In this document: positions 12,872-20,894 of the stretch, piece after piece
Layout of the letters: the number at the start of each line of letters is the position of its first letter
Position numbering within the stretch: the stretch's first letter is position 1
The notes under the pieces: generated by a model
Told to the model about the DNA's origin: nothing
Databases searched by the model: none
Seen by the model: only the letters and a program-made list of their open reading frames with translations
DNA from: DATIHT01 sp964348615
Lineage (GTDB): Bacteria; Patescibacteriota; Microgenomatia; Curtissbacterales; GWA2-41-24
DNA: 28,608 nucleotides
Direction: 5' to 3'
Assembly: GCA_964348615.1 (NCBI GenBank)
Contig: CAYGDE010000005.1
Location: 1 to 28,608, forward strand
Program-made: the position numbers and the translations under genes

Positions 12872-13840
12872 ATGCCTAAAGTTTATATTACAAACACTAT
12901 TCCACATGTAGGAGTTAAAATGCTAAAAGCGCATGGGTTCGATGTTGATATGAATTCTAGCAACAAGCCAATAAGTAAGCCGGAACTGAAAGATGTACTT
13001 TCAACATACTACGCAGTACTTTCATATATTCCTGACAAAATTGATGAGGAAATAATAAAAAGCGCTGGCCAAGGTTTGAAAATTATTTCCAACTTTGCAG
13101 TAGGTTTTGACAACATCGACGTTTTGTCGGCAAAAAGGCATGGGATAGTAGTTTGCAACACGCCAGGAGTTGCAAACCAAGCAGTAGCTGAACATGTTTT
13201 TGCGCTTATTTTGTCTGTCGCAAAAAATATTCTAAATGCAGACAGGTTTGTTAGAATGGGTAAATTTAAAAATTGGGACGGAAATCTTTTTGTCTCACCA
13301 GAACTTTGGGGGAAATCGATTGGGATTGTCGGAATGGGACGAATTGGTACGTTTGTTGCCAGTATTGCATATGGCGGATTTAGGATGAAAGTTTTGTATC
13401 ACGATATTGTAAGGTCGGAGGATTTGGAAATGTTAACGGAAGCAAAATTTTGCACGCTTGAACATCTTTTGAAAGAATCAGATGTCGTTTCTTTACACGT
13501 CCCCCTTTTGCCAACTACAAGACACTTAATTTCAAAAGAAGAGTTTAGGTTGATGAAAGAAACTGCAATCTTAGTAAACACCGCACGAGGTCCGATTGTA
13601 GACGAAAAAGCATTAATTGAAGCTTTAAAAGAAGGGCAAATTGCAGGTGCGGGGCTGGACGTTTTTGAACACGAACCGCATATTCCCCACGAACTGACAA
13701 CACTGGGAAATGCTATTTTAACACCTCATATTGGTTCGGCGACTTTGGAATGCCGAGAAGAAATGGCAACAATTGCAGCGCAAAACATTATCGATGTGTT
13801 TGACGGGAAAACCCCGTTTGGGCTGGTGAAGGTAAGCTAG
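12872..13840 (+). CDS. D-2-hydroxyacid dehydrogenase (glyoxylate/hydroxypyruvate reductase-like)
   Basis: This 322-residue protein contains the NAD-binding GMGRIG motif (154-159), an Asp at the end of the next strand (D178) that favours NAD(H) over NADP(H), and the catalytic triad R239 (NTARG), E268 (FEHEP) and H286 (PHIGSA). The N-terminal half resembles glyoxylate reductase/glycerate dehydrogenase (SNFAVGFDNID, CNTPGV). Members interconvert 2-oxoacids and D-2-hydroxyacids; hydroxypyruvate/D-glycerate or glyoxylate/glycolate are likely given the glycerate kinase and FAD-linked oxidase in the same block. Its TAG stop overlaps the stop of the convergent unknown gene at 13837 through a shared CTAG. 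Confidence 0.92.
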   Translation: MPKVYITNTIPHVGVKMLKAHGFDVDMNSSNKPISKPELKDVLSTYYAVLSYIPDKIDEEIIKSAGQGLKIISNFAVGFDNIDVLSAKRHGIVVCNTPGVANQAVAEHVFALILSVAKNILNADRFVRMGKFKNWDGNLFVSPELWGKSIGIVGMGRIGTFVASIAYGGFRMKVLYHDIVRSEDLEMLTEAKFCTLEHLLKESDVVSLHVPLLPTTRHLISKEEFRLMKETAILVNTARGPIVDEKALIEALKEGQIAGAGLDVFEHEPHIPHELTTLGNAILTPHIGSATLECREEMATIAAQNIIDVFDGKTPFGLVKVS

Positions 13841-14307
13841 GCTGTTTTTGTTGGTTTTTGTTCTTCGTCAGACGGAAGTCTCTCCATACCGATCAACAGC
13901 AAGCTATCTCTGAACTCTATCATTCTTTCTTGTTCAATACCCTGTTTATGACCTTCATTTCCTGGCCGCATATCTGCAAAAATACTTTCAAGGTCTCTTT
14001 CAAACCTTCTATATGTGAAACCGCGCCTAAAAACGACATCAACAGCATTTTCAAATTGGTTCATTAGATTGATTGTTTCCGTATGGTCATCACCGAAATC
14101 TTTAAAACTTTGAACGAGTTTTTCAACCAGTGAAGGGTCTACTACTGGTTCGTGAGGATAGAATTTATCAATTACAATAGGGGTTATTCTATGCAGAATT
14201 CTTGGCGGCTGAAGTCCTGCCTGTTGTTCATTCGTAACAGTAACGGAGGCACCCGTGGGAATTGTTAGCGTTAATTGAACAGGTTCTGGTGCCCTTTCTG
14301 CTTGCAT
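13837..14307 (-). CDS. Unknown protein, 156 aa
   Basis: No family is recognised. The N-terminal part is rich in Pro, Thr and Val (LTLTIPTGASVTVT at about 12-25); the rest is charged and probably helical, with a Phe/Arg-rich stretch in the middle (VFRRGFTYRRFERD). No membrane segment or signal peptide is seen. The ATG at 14307 is supported by a TATAAT nine bases upstream, the same spacing as at its upstream neighbour. It overlaps the dehydrogenase gene tail to tail by four bases, which supports the reality of both frames. Confidence 0.6.
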   Translation of the reverse strand: MQAERAPEPVQLTLTIPTGASVTVTNEQQAGLQPPRILHRITPIVIDKFYPHEPVVDPSLVEKLVQSFKDFGDDHTETINLMNQFENAVDVVFRRGFTYRRFERDLESIFADMRPGNEGHKQGIEQERMIEFRDSLLLIGMERLPSDEEQKPTKTA

Positions 14308-14316
14308 ATTTCTTAT

Positions 14317-14322
14317 ATTATA
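14317..14322 (-). promoter_or_regulatory. -10 element for the gene at 13837-14307
   Basis: A consensus TATAAT ends nine bases before the ATG. No -35 stands out. A three-base leader is predicted. Confidence 0.5.
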
Positions 14323-14332
14323 CCTTTCACGT

Positions 14333-14683
14333 CTAGTGATTATGCGTGGTGAATACTTTTTTTAAAACTGCCTTTGGCCCGCCAGCTCTTGATAGCTTCT
14401 TCCATTCTTTTCCTGCTTCGTCCAAGTGCTGATCCGTCATAGAAGAGATAATTTCTTCATCAGTGCAACCTGGCCTGTCTTTTCTATGTTTATTAATTGC
14501 GAAATTAGCTATAAGGTAGGCTGATGTCGCAATAATTGCTGTAGTACCAATAAACTTTATGTGTTTTTTTTGAAATTCTGTTGCATTTCCAACAACCGTA
14601 TGGACTAGCCGCAGTGCACTTTGGGTAGCCCCGTCTAAACCCTCTCCTTGGACATGGGCTTGACTATAATCTCTTTCTGACAT
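14333..14683 (-). CDS. Unknown small membrane-anchored protein, 116 aa
   Basis: No family is recognised. A hydrophobic segment at about 44-63 (FIGTTAIIATSAYLIANFAI) is long enough for one membrane span, followed by a basic cluster (NKHRKDR) that should stay in the cytoplasm. The N-terminal 40 residues are polar and the C-terminal 50 residues charged. It has no cleavable signal. The ATG at 14683 is supported by an extended -10 (TGG-TATAAT) nine bases upstream. It lies 23 bases after yraN and 25 bases before another unknown gene, all leftward. Confidence 0.6.
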   Translation of the reverse strand: MSERDYSQAHVQGEGLDGATQSALRLVHTVVGNATEFQKKHIKFIGTTAIIATSAYLIANFAINKHRKDRPGCTDEEIISSMTDQHLDEAGKEWKKLSRAGGPKAVLKKVFTTHNH

Positions 14684-14692
14684 AAGGACAAA

Positions 14693-14701
14693 ATTATACC
14701 A
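14693..14701 (-). promoter_or_regulatory. Extended -10 promoter for the gene at 14333-14683
   Basis: TGG-TATAAT on the minus strand ends nine bases before the ATG, with a predicted three-base leader. It falls between the yraN stop and this gene. Confidence 0.55.
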
Positions 14702-14706
14702 AAAAC

Positions 14707-15072
14707 TTAAAAACCGATATTGGTAATGAGGCGAATTTGCGGCGTTTTTTGTTGGGAAAGATCAACAGCTACAACGTCAATTCTTTCAAGATCTGGCAAT
14801 TTTATCTTATTTGCTCTCTTTAGGCGGTAAAAATTTGCTGCGCGTTTGAGGAAATTTATTTTGAAATAGTTTACGGATTCTTCAGGCAAGCCGAACTCGT
14901 GGGAGGTGCGTGTTTTGACTTCAACGTAAACGAGTGTGTCTTTGTGCAGGGCGATAATGTCTATTTCTCCACCGCGTATTCTAAAATTTCTTTCTATTAT
15001 TTTGTAGCCTTGTTTTTGTAAAAAGTCGGCGGCCAAATCTTCACCATTTTTACCAATGATTGTGTTGTTCAT
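14707..15072 (-). CDS. yraN: YraN/UPF0102 family nuclease-like protein
   Basis: This 121-residue protein has the UPF0102 layout: KNGEDLAADFLQKQGYKIIERNFR near the N terminus, then the restriction-endonuclease-like core GEIDIIALHKDTLVYVEVKTR with the D-ExK active-site pattern. The family is thought to act on DNA, but its role is poorly known. A longer frame begins at 15117, but the ATG at 15072 is chosen because it forms an ATGA overlap with the rnhB stop (15069-15071), gives the usual family length, and starts right at the conserved region. Pairing with rnhB, as here, is common across bacteria and supports a nucleic-acid maintenance role. Confidence 0.88.
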   Translation of the reverse strand: MNNTIIGKNGEDLAADFLQKQGYKIIERNFRIRGGEIDIIALHKDTLVYVEVKTRTSHEFGLPEESVNYFKINFLKRAANFYRLKRANKIKLPDLERIDVVAVDLSQQKTPQIRLITNIGF

Positions 15073-15683
15073 CTCATAAGAAATCCGAGATTGTAATTTG
15101 TTCTGTGAATTTTGCAAAAACCATATTTTATAATGGCCTCTTGGTGAAGTTTTGTTCCGTAGCCCTTATGCTTGGCAAAGCCATAGAGTGGATATTTTTT
15201 GTGCAGTTTTTTCATCAAGTTGTCCCTATAAACCTTGGCCACTATGGATGCTGCAGAAATTGATGCGCATATTTGGTCGCCTTTTTTAATTGCCATCTGC
15301 TTTTTTTGATTAAAGTACTTAATATGAAACGCATCTATCAAGCAGTATTGTGCCTGTGGCGATATTTTTCTACCTATTTGCCGAAAAGCTTCTTGGGTTG
15401 CGTTCCCAATTCCAATTTTGTTTATTGTTTTGACGGGAATTTGTGCGATATATGTAGAAATCGCGTTTTTTTCGATAAAATCGGAAAGCTTTTGGCGCAT
15501 TTGCGGTTTTACCATTTTGGAATCTGCAAGACCTTGGGGAATAATAAAATCAGAAGGTAAAATAACTCCGGCTGCAACCAGTGGGCCTGCCCATGAACCT
15601 CTCCCAACCTCGTCTATTCCAACAATGTATTTATAACCTTTTTGCCATAGTGCTGATTCGAAATCCAGAGTCGGAATGACCAT
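15069..15683 (-). CDS. rnhB: Ribonuclease HII
   Basis: This 204-residue protein contains the RNase HII active site: D24-E25 in GIDEVGRGSWAGP, D117 in CLIDAFH, and D154 in SIVAKVYRD. The GRGSWAGP loop recognises the RNA-DNA junction and normally reads GRGPLAGP, so SW is a local variation. The enzyme nicks 5' to ribonucleotides embedded in DNA and helps remove RNA primers. It is the first gene of a pair with yraN (ATGA overlap). A TAAAAT six bases before the ATG could give a leaderless transcript. The rplS stop lies only 34 bases upstream, so read-through from rplS is also possible. Confidence 0.94.
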   Translation of the reverse strand: MVIPTLDFESALWQKGYKYIVGIDEVGRGSWAGPLVAAGVILPSDFIIPQGLADSKMVKPQMRQKLSDFIEKNAISTYIAQIPVKTINKIGIGNATQEAFRQIGRKISPQAQYCLIDAFHIKYFNQKKQMAIKKGDQICASISAASIVAKVYRDNLMKKLHKKYPLYGFAKHKGYGTKLHQEAIIKYGFCKIHRTNYNLGFLMR

Positions 15684-15689
15684 AGACCC

Positions 15690-15695
15690 ATTTTA
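15690..15695 (-). promoter_or_regulatory. Possible -10 for rnhB
   Basis: TAAAAT ends six bases before the rnhB ATG. No good -35 is visible, so this is weaker than most of the other cases. Confidence 0.35.
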
Positions 15696-15717
15696 CAGCA
15701 TTTTTTTGATGTTGGAT

Positions 15718-16008
15718 TTAACCTTTTCGTAGGTAGTAGAGTTTTGCTCGACGGACAGGAGTGGACTTAATAACTGTTACACTTTGAATGTATGGAGAAG
15801 AAATAGGGAAAATGCGTTCTACCGAAACCTTGTCGTAAGACTGTTTTCTTACCACAAAAGTTTTGTCTTCACCTACTCCGCGCAGTGAAATAACGATACC
15901 TTCAAAAGCATTAGCGTGTACCTTTGAGGCTTGCGGGTCCCTTGTTGTTACTTTGACGATATCACCAACTTTAAAACCTGGCTTTTTTGCGTCGATTGCT
16001 GCTGTCAT
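15718..16008 (-). CDS. rplS: 50S ribosomal protein L19
   Basis: This 96-residue protein matches bL19 from the VGDIVKV strand through FEGIVISLRGVG, the FVVRK segment, VERIFPISSPYI and the final VRRAKLYYLRKG. bL19 sits at the interface of the two ribosomal subunits. The protein ends right after YYLR, so the basic tail (GKaaRIkE-like) seen in most bL19 proteins is missing, and it is shorter than the usual length of about 115 residues. The gene has its own promoter, with -35 TTTACA and -10 TATAAT at 18-bp spacing, ending ten bases before the ATG. No Shine-Dalgarno sequence is present. Confidence 0.95.
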   Translation of the reverse strand: MTAAIDAKKPGFKVGDIVKVTTRDPQASKVHANAFEGIVISLRGVGEDKTFVVRKQSYDKVSVERIFPISSPYIQSVTVIKSTPVRRAKLYYLRKG

Positions 16009-16018
16009 ATAGCTGATA

Positions 16019-16048
16019 ATTATATATCAAGCAAGCTAAATTTGTAAA
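16019..16048 (-). promoter_or_regulatory. rplS promoter
   Basis: -35 TTTACA (16043-16048), 18-bp spacer, -10 TATAAT (16019-16024), ten bases before the ATG. It lies in the 43 bases between the dnaE stop and rplS. The predicted leader is about four bases, notably for a ribosomal protein gene. Confidence 0.65.
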
Positions 16049-16051
16049 CTT

Positions 16052-19000
16052 TTACTCCAAGATGAAGCAGCCTAAAGAGGTGAGGGTACGTTCAAGTGTC
16101 AGAGTTCTTTTTGCTCCAAAAGGAACTGGAAATTTTTTAGGCGAGCCATCGTCTCCCGGCAGCACCAAAAATGTTGGAGATTCCCCGGGGTTTTCTTTGA
16201 GAGCCTGATATATTTGGGAAAGAAGAATACGGTCGGCGTCTTTGGGGATGGATACCTCTATCGCATTTTGCAGCATATTGTCTTCCTCCATTTGTTCCAG
16301 GGTAGAAACGGATTCTGCAATTAAGGTAGGCGATTGATCTCCACTTTCGATTTTGCCCGAAAAAACAACAATTTGGTCTGGCATGAGTATGTTTTTTGCC
16401 TGAGAGTATACTCTTGGAAAAACTATTACGTCTATTGAACCAGTTCGGTCCTGCAGCTTAAGAAAACACATCTCCTCTTGCCTAACTTTGGTTAACGTTT
16501 TTCGGATGGTTGCAATTATCCCGCCAAGTTTTACTGTAGATGAAGAAGTTATTAGTGTTTCTAAATCGCCAATTTTCGTAGTTACGATACTTTCTAAAAA
16601 AGAAGCCACTTTTGTTAAGGGATGCTCTGTTAAGTAAAGGCCAAGAAGCTGACGCTCCCACGAGAGAATTTCTTCTTTTGGTGCTTCTTCTATGTTGTCG
16701 ATAAATGAATCTGCAGCTGAAAATGCTTCCGGTAAGGGTTCTTCTTCTGTAAAAAGAGAACCTTGTCCGCTTGCAATGCTTTTTGAGAGCGAAACATTTT
16801 GGGTTTTTAAATCTTCAAGTGCTTTGAGCATTGCATTTCTTCTTCCAAATTTGTCCAGCCCCCCGGCTTTTATTAAGCTTTCTAACGTTTTCCTGTTTAC
16901 AACCCGCAAGTTTACCCTTTTTGTAAAATCGGCCAAAGATTTAAATTCCCCATTTGCCTCCCTTTCAGAAATAATTGCTTCTATTGCTGCCTTGCCTACG
17001 TTTTTAATTGCAGAAAGCCCGAAGCGAATACTTTTCTTTTTATCCTCTTGTTCAATTGTGAAACCTGTTTGAGACCTATTAACATCTGGCGGGGATACAG
17101 GAATATTCATCTTTTCGCATTCTGCAACAGCTGCTGCTATTTTATCGGTGTCGTCCGACTCTGCTGTCATTACGGCTGTCATAAATTCCACCGGGTAGTT
17201 GGCTTTCATATAGGCTGTTTGGTAGGCAATTACGGCATATGAGGCTGCATGAGCTTTATTAAAGCCGTATGCGGCAAACGGTTCTATAAGTTTAAACAAA
17301 TCTTCTGCTTTTTTTGGGCTCATGCCATTTTTAACTGCACCTTGGGTAAACTTTTGTTTTTGCCTGGCCATTTCGGCAGGGATTTTTTTACCCATAGCTT
17401 TTCTAAACTGATCCGCTTCTTCCCAGTTATAACCTGCAATATTTATGGCAGTTAAAAGAACATCGTCCTGATAGACAATTACTCCATATGACTGGTCTAG
17501 GTAATCTGCCATTCTGGGGTCAAAAAAGGTAATTTTTTGGGGGTTGTGTTTTCTTTGAATAAATTCCGGAATAGAGTTCATTGGCCCTGGCCTAAAAAGA
17601 GAGATCATGGCCATAATGTCAAAAATGGTTGTTGGTTTTAGTTCTTTTAAGTATCTTGTCATTCCGGTTCCCCCAAGCTGGAATAAACCCATGGTTTCCC
17701 CCTTTGCCATAATTTGAAAGGCTTTTTTGTCGTCGAATGGTAATTTTGTAAGGTCGATTTTTTCTCCGTAATTTTTTTCAACAATTTCTACCGCATGGCC
17801 CAGAATCGAAAGGTTACGGATGCCTAAAAAATCCATCTTTACAAGACCTGCAGTTTCAATATCGTGCATGTCGTACTGCGTAATAACCTTTTCACCCGAA
17901 GCCTCTTTTTGCAAAGGAGTATATTCGGTTAAATCTTTGGGGCCAATTACAACACCAGCTGCGTGCACGGAAACATGCCTTGCATTTCCTTCGACTTTTT
18001 CCGCCAAATCCAAAAGCTCTTTTACTTCTGAATCCTGTTCGTACAAAGTACCCAATTCTTTATTTACTTTTTTGGCGTTGTTTAAAGTCATAGGGAAACC
18101 CTGAGCACCCATGGGAACCATTTTGGCAATTTTGTCGGCTTTGGAATATGGCCAGCCAAGAACCCTGGCAACATCTCGTACTGCACCTCTTGCCATCATT
18201 GTTCCAAAAGTACCGATTTGGGCAACTTTTTCTACCCCATATTTTTGCGAAACGTAGGCTATAACTTCGTCACGCCTGTTGTCTGCAAAATCGGTATCGA
18301 TATCGGGAAGAGATGGTCTGTATAGGTTTAAGAATCTTTCGAATGGTAGTTTAAAATAAAGTGGGTTTACGGTTGTAATTCCCAGCGCAAAAGAAACAAA
18401 ACTGCCCGATGCTGAGCCTCTGGTTGTGGACACAATACCTTGCGCCCTTGTCCAATTTACAAAATCGGAAACTACCAAAAAGTAAGTTGAGTAGCCTTTT
18501 TTGGAAATGACCGAAAGTTCATAGTCTAGTCTTTTTTCCATGTCCTGCGTTAAAGTTTCTACTTTTGTAACAATTCGATCGTAGCAAAGTTTTTTCAAAT
18601 ATTCGTCTGCGGTTTGTCCTTTTGGTACCTGGAAATTTGGAAAAGCGAATTGGTGGAGTTTTATTTCGATTGCAGATTTTTGGGCGATTTTTATGGAATT
18701 TGTTATTGCCTCGGGAATATCAGCAAAAAGTTCCTGCATTTCTTCGCCGCTTTTTAAAAAGTAGGTTGGCGAATCTATCATGCGTAATCGCTTTACATCG
18801 GTAATGTTTTTACCTGTTTGAATACAAACAATTGCGTCTTGTGCGTGGGCATCTTTTGCCATTACATAGTGAATGTCGTTGGTGGCAACAATTGGGATTT
18901 TTAGTTTTTGGGAAAATTTAATTGCGTTTTCATTTATACTTTTTTCGCTTTTGGCCATTTTGGCAAGATCGTTTGCAATTTCGCTGCCTTCTTGGTGAGC

Positions 19001-19555
19001 GTTTTGAAATTTTGCAAAATCATGCCTTTGAACTTCAAGATAAAAATCTTCTTTACCAAATATCTGCTGATACTGGCGTATTTTTTCTGCTGCGCCTTTT
19101 TCGTTTCCATCTATAAACATTTTTGAAACTTCCGAGGATGGGCATCCGGAAAGTGCCATTAATCCTTTTGCGTGTTTTGCAAGCGTTTCTCTGTCTACTC
19201 TTGGACGGTAGTAAAACCCCTCAAGATGCGAAATGGTTACCAGCTTCATCAGGTTTTGGTAACCGTCATGGTCTTTTGCTAGAACTGTAAGATGAGAATA
19301 TTCTTGGTCTTTCCCCTGGTCTTTGTTTTTTAGGGATCTTGGGGAGATGTACATTTCGCAACCTATTATTGGATTGATGCCTTCTTTTTTGCATTCTTCG
19401 TAGAACTTAATTGCTCCATATAAATTGCCATGGTCGGTAATTGCCAGGTGCTTCATACCCATTATTTTTGCCTGAGAAACTAATTTGGGAATTTTTGAAA
19501 GTCCGTCTAAGAGTGAATATTCGCTGTGAACGTGAAGGTGAGCAAAATCAGCCAT
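16052..19555 (-). CDS. dnaE: DNA polymerase III alpha subunit
   Basis: This full-length 1167-residue DnaE has an N-terminal PHP domain with HLHVH at 6-10, the polymerase palm with TRGSASGSFVSF at about 378-389 and catalytic Asp in PDIDTDF (D418 and D420), and a third Asp in VKMDFLG. A helix-hairpin-helix region follows, then a C-terminal OB-fold (VKLGGIIATIRKTL...FLKLQDRTGSIDV). It is the replicative polymerase catalytic subunit. The first PHP metal-ligand motif is intact, so metal binding or proofreading by this domain is possible. Its ATG overlaps the gatB stop by eight bases, making it the last gene of the htpX-gatCAB-dnaE run. Confidence 0.97.
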   Translation of the reverse strand: MADFAHLHVHSEYSLLDGLSKIPKLVSQAKIMGMKHLAITDHGNLYGAIKFYEECKKEGINPIIGCEMYISPRSLKNKDQGKDQEYSHLTVLAKDHDGYQNLMKLVTISHLEGFYYRPRVDRETLAKHAKGLMALSGCPSSEVSKMFIDGNEKGAAEKIRQYQQIFGKEDFYLEVQRHDFAKFQNAHQEGSEIANDLAKMAKSEKSINENAIKFSQKLKIPIVATNDIHYVMAKDAHAQDAIVCIQTGKNITDVKRLRMIDSPTYFLKSGEEMQELFADIPEAITNSIKIAQKSAIEIKLHQFAFPNFQVPKGQTADEYLKKLCYDRIVTKVETLTQDMEKRLDYELSVISKKGYSTYFLVVSDFVNWTRAQGIVSTTRGSASGSFVSFALGITTVNPLYFKLPFERFLNLYRPSLPDIDTDFADNRRDEVIAYVSQKYGVEKVAQIGTFGTMMARGAVRDVARVLGWPYSKADKIAKMVPMGAQGFPMTLNNAKKVNKELGTLYEQDSEVKELLDLAEKVEGNARHVSVHAAGVVIGPKDLTEYTPLQKEASGEKVITQYDMHDIETAGLVKMDFLGIRNLSILGHAVEIVEKNYGEKIDLTKLPFDDKKAFQIMAKGETMGLFQLGGTGMTRYLKELKPTTIFDIMAMISLFRPGPMNSIPEFIQRKHNPQKITFFDPRMADYLDQSYGVIVYQDDVLLTAINIAGYNWEEADQFRKAMGKKIPAEMARQKQKFTQGAVKNGMSPKKAEDLFKLIEPFAAYGFNKAHAASYAVIAYQTAYMKANYPVEFMTAVMTAESDDTDKIAAAVAECEKMNIPVSPPDVNRSQTGFTIEQEDKKKSIRFGLSAIKNVGKAAIEAIISEREANGEFKSLADFTKRVNLRVVNRKTLESLIKAGGLDKFGRRNAMLKALEDLKTQNVSLSKSIASGQGSLFTEEEPLPEAFSAADSFIDNIEEAPKEEILSWERQLLGLYLTEHPLTKVASFLESIVTTKIGDLETLITSSSTVKLGGIIATIRKTLTKVRQEEMCFLKLQDRTGSIDVIVFPRVYSQAKNILMPDQIVVFSGKIESGDQSPTLIAESVSTLEQMEEDNMLQNAIEVSIPKDADRILLSQIYQALKENPGESPTFLVLPGDDGSPKKFPVPFGAKRTLTLERTLTSLGCFILE

Positions 19556-20894
19556 GAAGTTTTTCTTCCAACATTGATTTTACACTACTCGGATCTGATT
19601 TGCCTTGGGTTTCTTTCTGAACTTGGCCTACTAAAAACATGATCACATTTACTTTGCCCATTTTGTAACTTTCAACTGCATCTGGGTTTTGTGAAATTAC
19701 GCTTTCAACCTTTTCTTTTAATTCATCTTCTACAATTGTTATTTTGTGCCCCGATGACACTTGTTGTTTAATAAGGGCTGCCGGAAGTATTGATGTAATG
19801 TCCGGTTTTTCATTAATGATCAAATTGGCGATTTGTTTTGGTGTGAGTCCTGCTTTTTTCCCTGCTTTGACTGCCTCTTCAAAATAATTAGCCATATCGC
19901 GTTCGCGGGTTAAGATTTCAACGTCGTATGTAGAAAGTGAGTATTCTTTTTGAAACCTTTTTTGTTTGTCCGTGGGTAATTCCGGTACTTTTGCTTTTAT
20001 TTGGAAAATTTCATCCTCCATCCACCTAATTGGCGGAATGTCAGGCTCCGGAAAGTATCTATAATCTTGAGCCTCTTCTTTTGAGCGCTGGCTAAATGTT
20101 TCACCTTTTGCATCGTTCCATCCCCGGGTTTCCTGGGTTGGGATTTCCCCCCGGTCTAAAATTTCCGCCTGTCGGGCATATTCAAAATTTATGGCCTTTT
20201 CGACAAATTTAAACGAGTTAATGTTTTTTACTTCTACCTTATATGGCGGCAGTTTTTTTTCACCAGGCTTTCTTAGGGATATGTTTGGCTCAAGGCGCAT
20301 ATCGCCTTTTTCCATATCGGCATTGGAAACTTCCAAATAGCGCACTACTTGGTGCAGACGTTTAAGATATTCCACAACTTCTTGAGCGTTTTCAAAATCC
20401 GGTTCAGTAACTATTTCGACAAGTGGTACCCCAGAACGGTTGAAGTCTACAAGCGATACTTTTTTGCCGTCAACTGTGGCATGGGTAAGCTTCCCGGTAT
20501 CTTCCTCCATATGGGCGCGTGTTATGCCAATTTTTTTGCCATTTGATAGGACCATTGATCCTTCCAAGCAAAACGGCTCGTCGTATTGGCTTATCTGATA
20601 ACCTTTGGCAAGATCCGGATAAAAATAATTTTTGCGGTCAAATTTGGCAAAAAGTGGTATTTTGCAATTTAAGGCAAAGCCTATTTGCACACACCAAGCC
20701 ATTGCCTGAAGATTTGGAACCGGCAAGGCGCCTGGTAAACCAAGACATACCGGACAAGTGTGGGTATTTGGTTTCTTGCCAAAATAGTCCGCACTACATG
20801 AACAAAACATTTTGGACTTTGTATAAAGCTCGACGTGAACTTCAAGGCCAATGACCAGTTGGTACTTACTGTTGATTGTTGATTGATTCATCAT
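19548..20894 (-). CDS. gatB: Asp-tRNA(Asn)/Glu-tRNA(Gln) amidotransferase subunit B
   Basis: This 448-residue protein has the GatB catalytic cradle: VIGLEVHVEL at 14-23, zinc-site cysteines C31, C33, C47 and C50 (MFCSC, CPVC), GLPGALPV, DFNRSGVPLVEIVTEPD, and the DYRYFPEPD motif. The C-terminal YqeY-like domain contacts the tRNA. GatB activates the mischarged tRNA carboxylate with ATP and receives ammonia from GatA. The first ATG (20894) makes an ATGA overlap with the gatA stop. A second ATG lies one codon downstream. GatCAB suggests that glutaminyl- or asparaginyl-tRNA is made by the indirect route in this organism. Confidence 0.97.
   Translation of the reverse strand: MMNQSTINSKYQLVIGLEVHVELYTKSKMFCSCSADYFGKKPNTHTCPVCLGLPGALPVPNLQAMAWCVQIGFALNCKIPLFAKFDRKNYFYPDLAKGYQISQYDEPFCLEGSMVLSNGKKIGITRAHMEEDTGKLTHATVDGKKVSLVDFNRSGVPLVEIVTEPDFENAQEVVEYLKRLHQVVRYLEVSNADMEKGDMRLEPNISLRKPGEKKLPPYKVEVKNINSFKFVEKAINFEYARQAEILDRGEIPTQETRGWNDAKGETFSQRSKEEAQDYRYFPEPDIPPIRWMEDEIFQIKAKVPELPTDKQKRFQKEYSLSTYDVEILTRERDMANYFEEAVKAGKKAGLTPKQIANLIINEKPDITSILPAALIKQQVSSGHKITIVEDELKEKVESVISQNPDAVESYKMGKVNVIMFLVGQVQKETQGKSDPSSVKSMLEEKLHG

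Noticed and set aside
15073..15117. Longer YraN N terminus
   Set aside because: It would overlap rnhB by 49 bases. The ATG at 15072 gives an ATGA junction and the usual family length.
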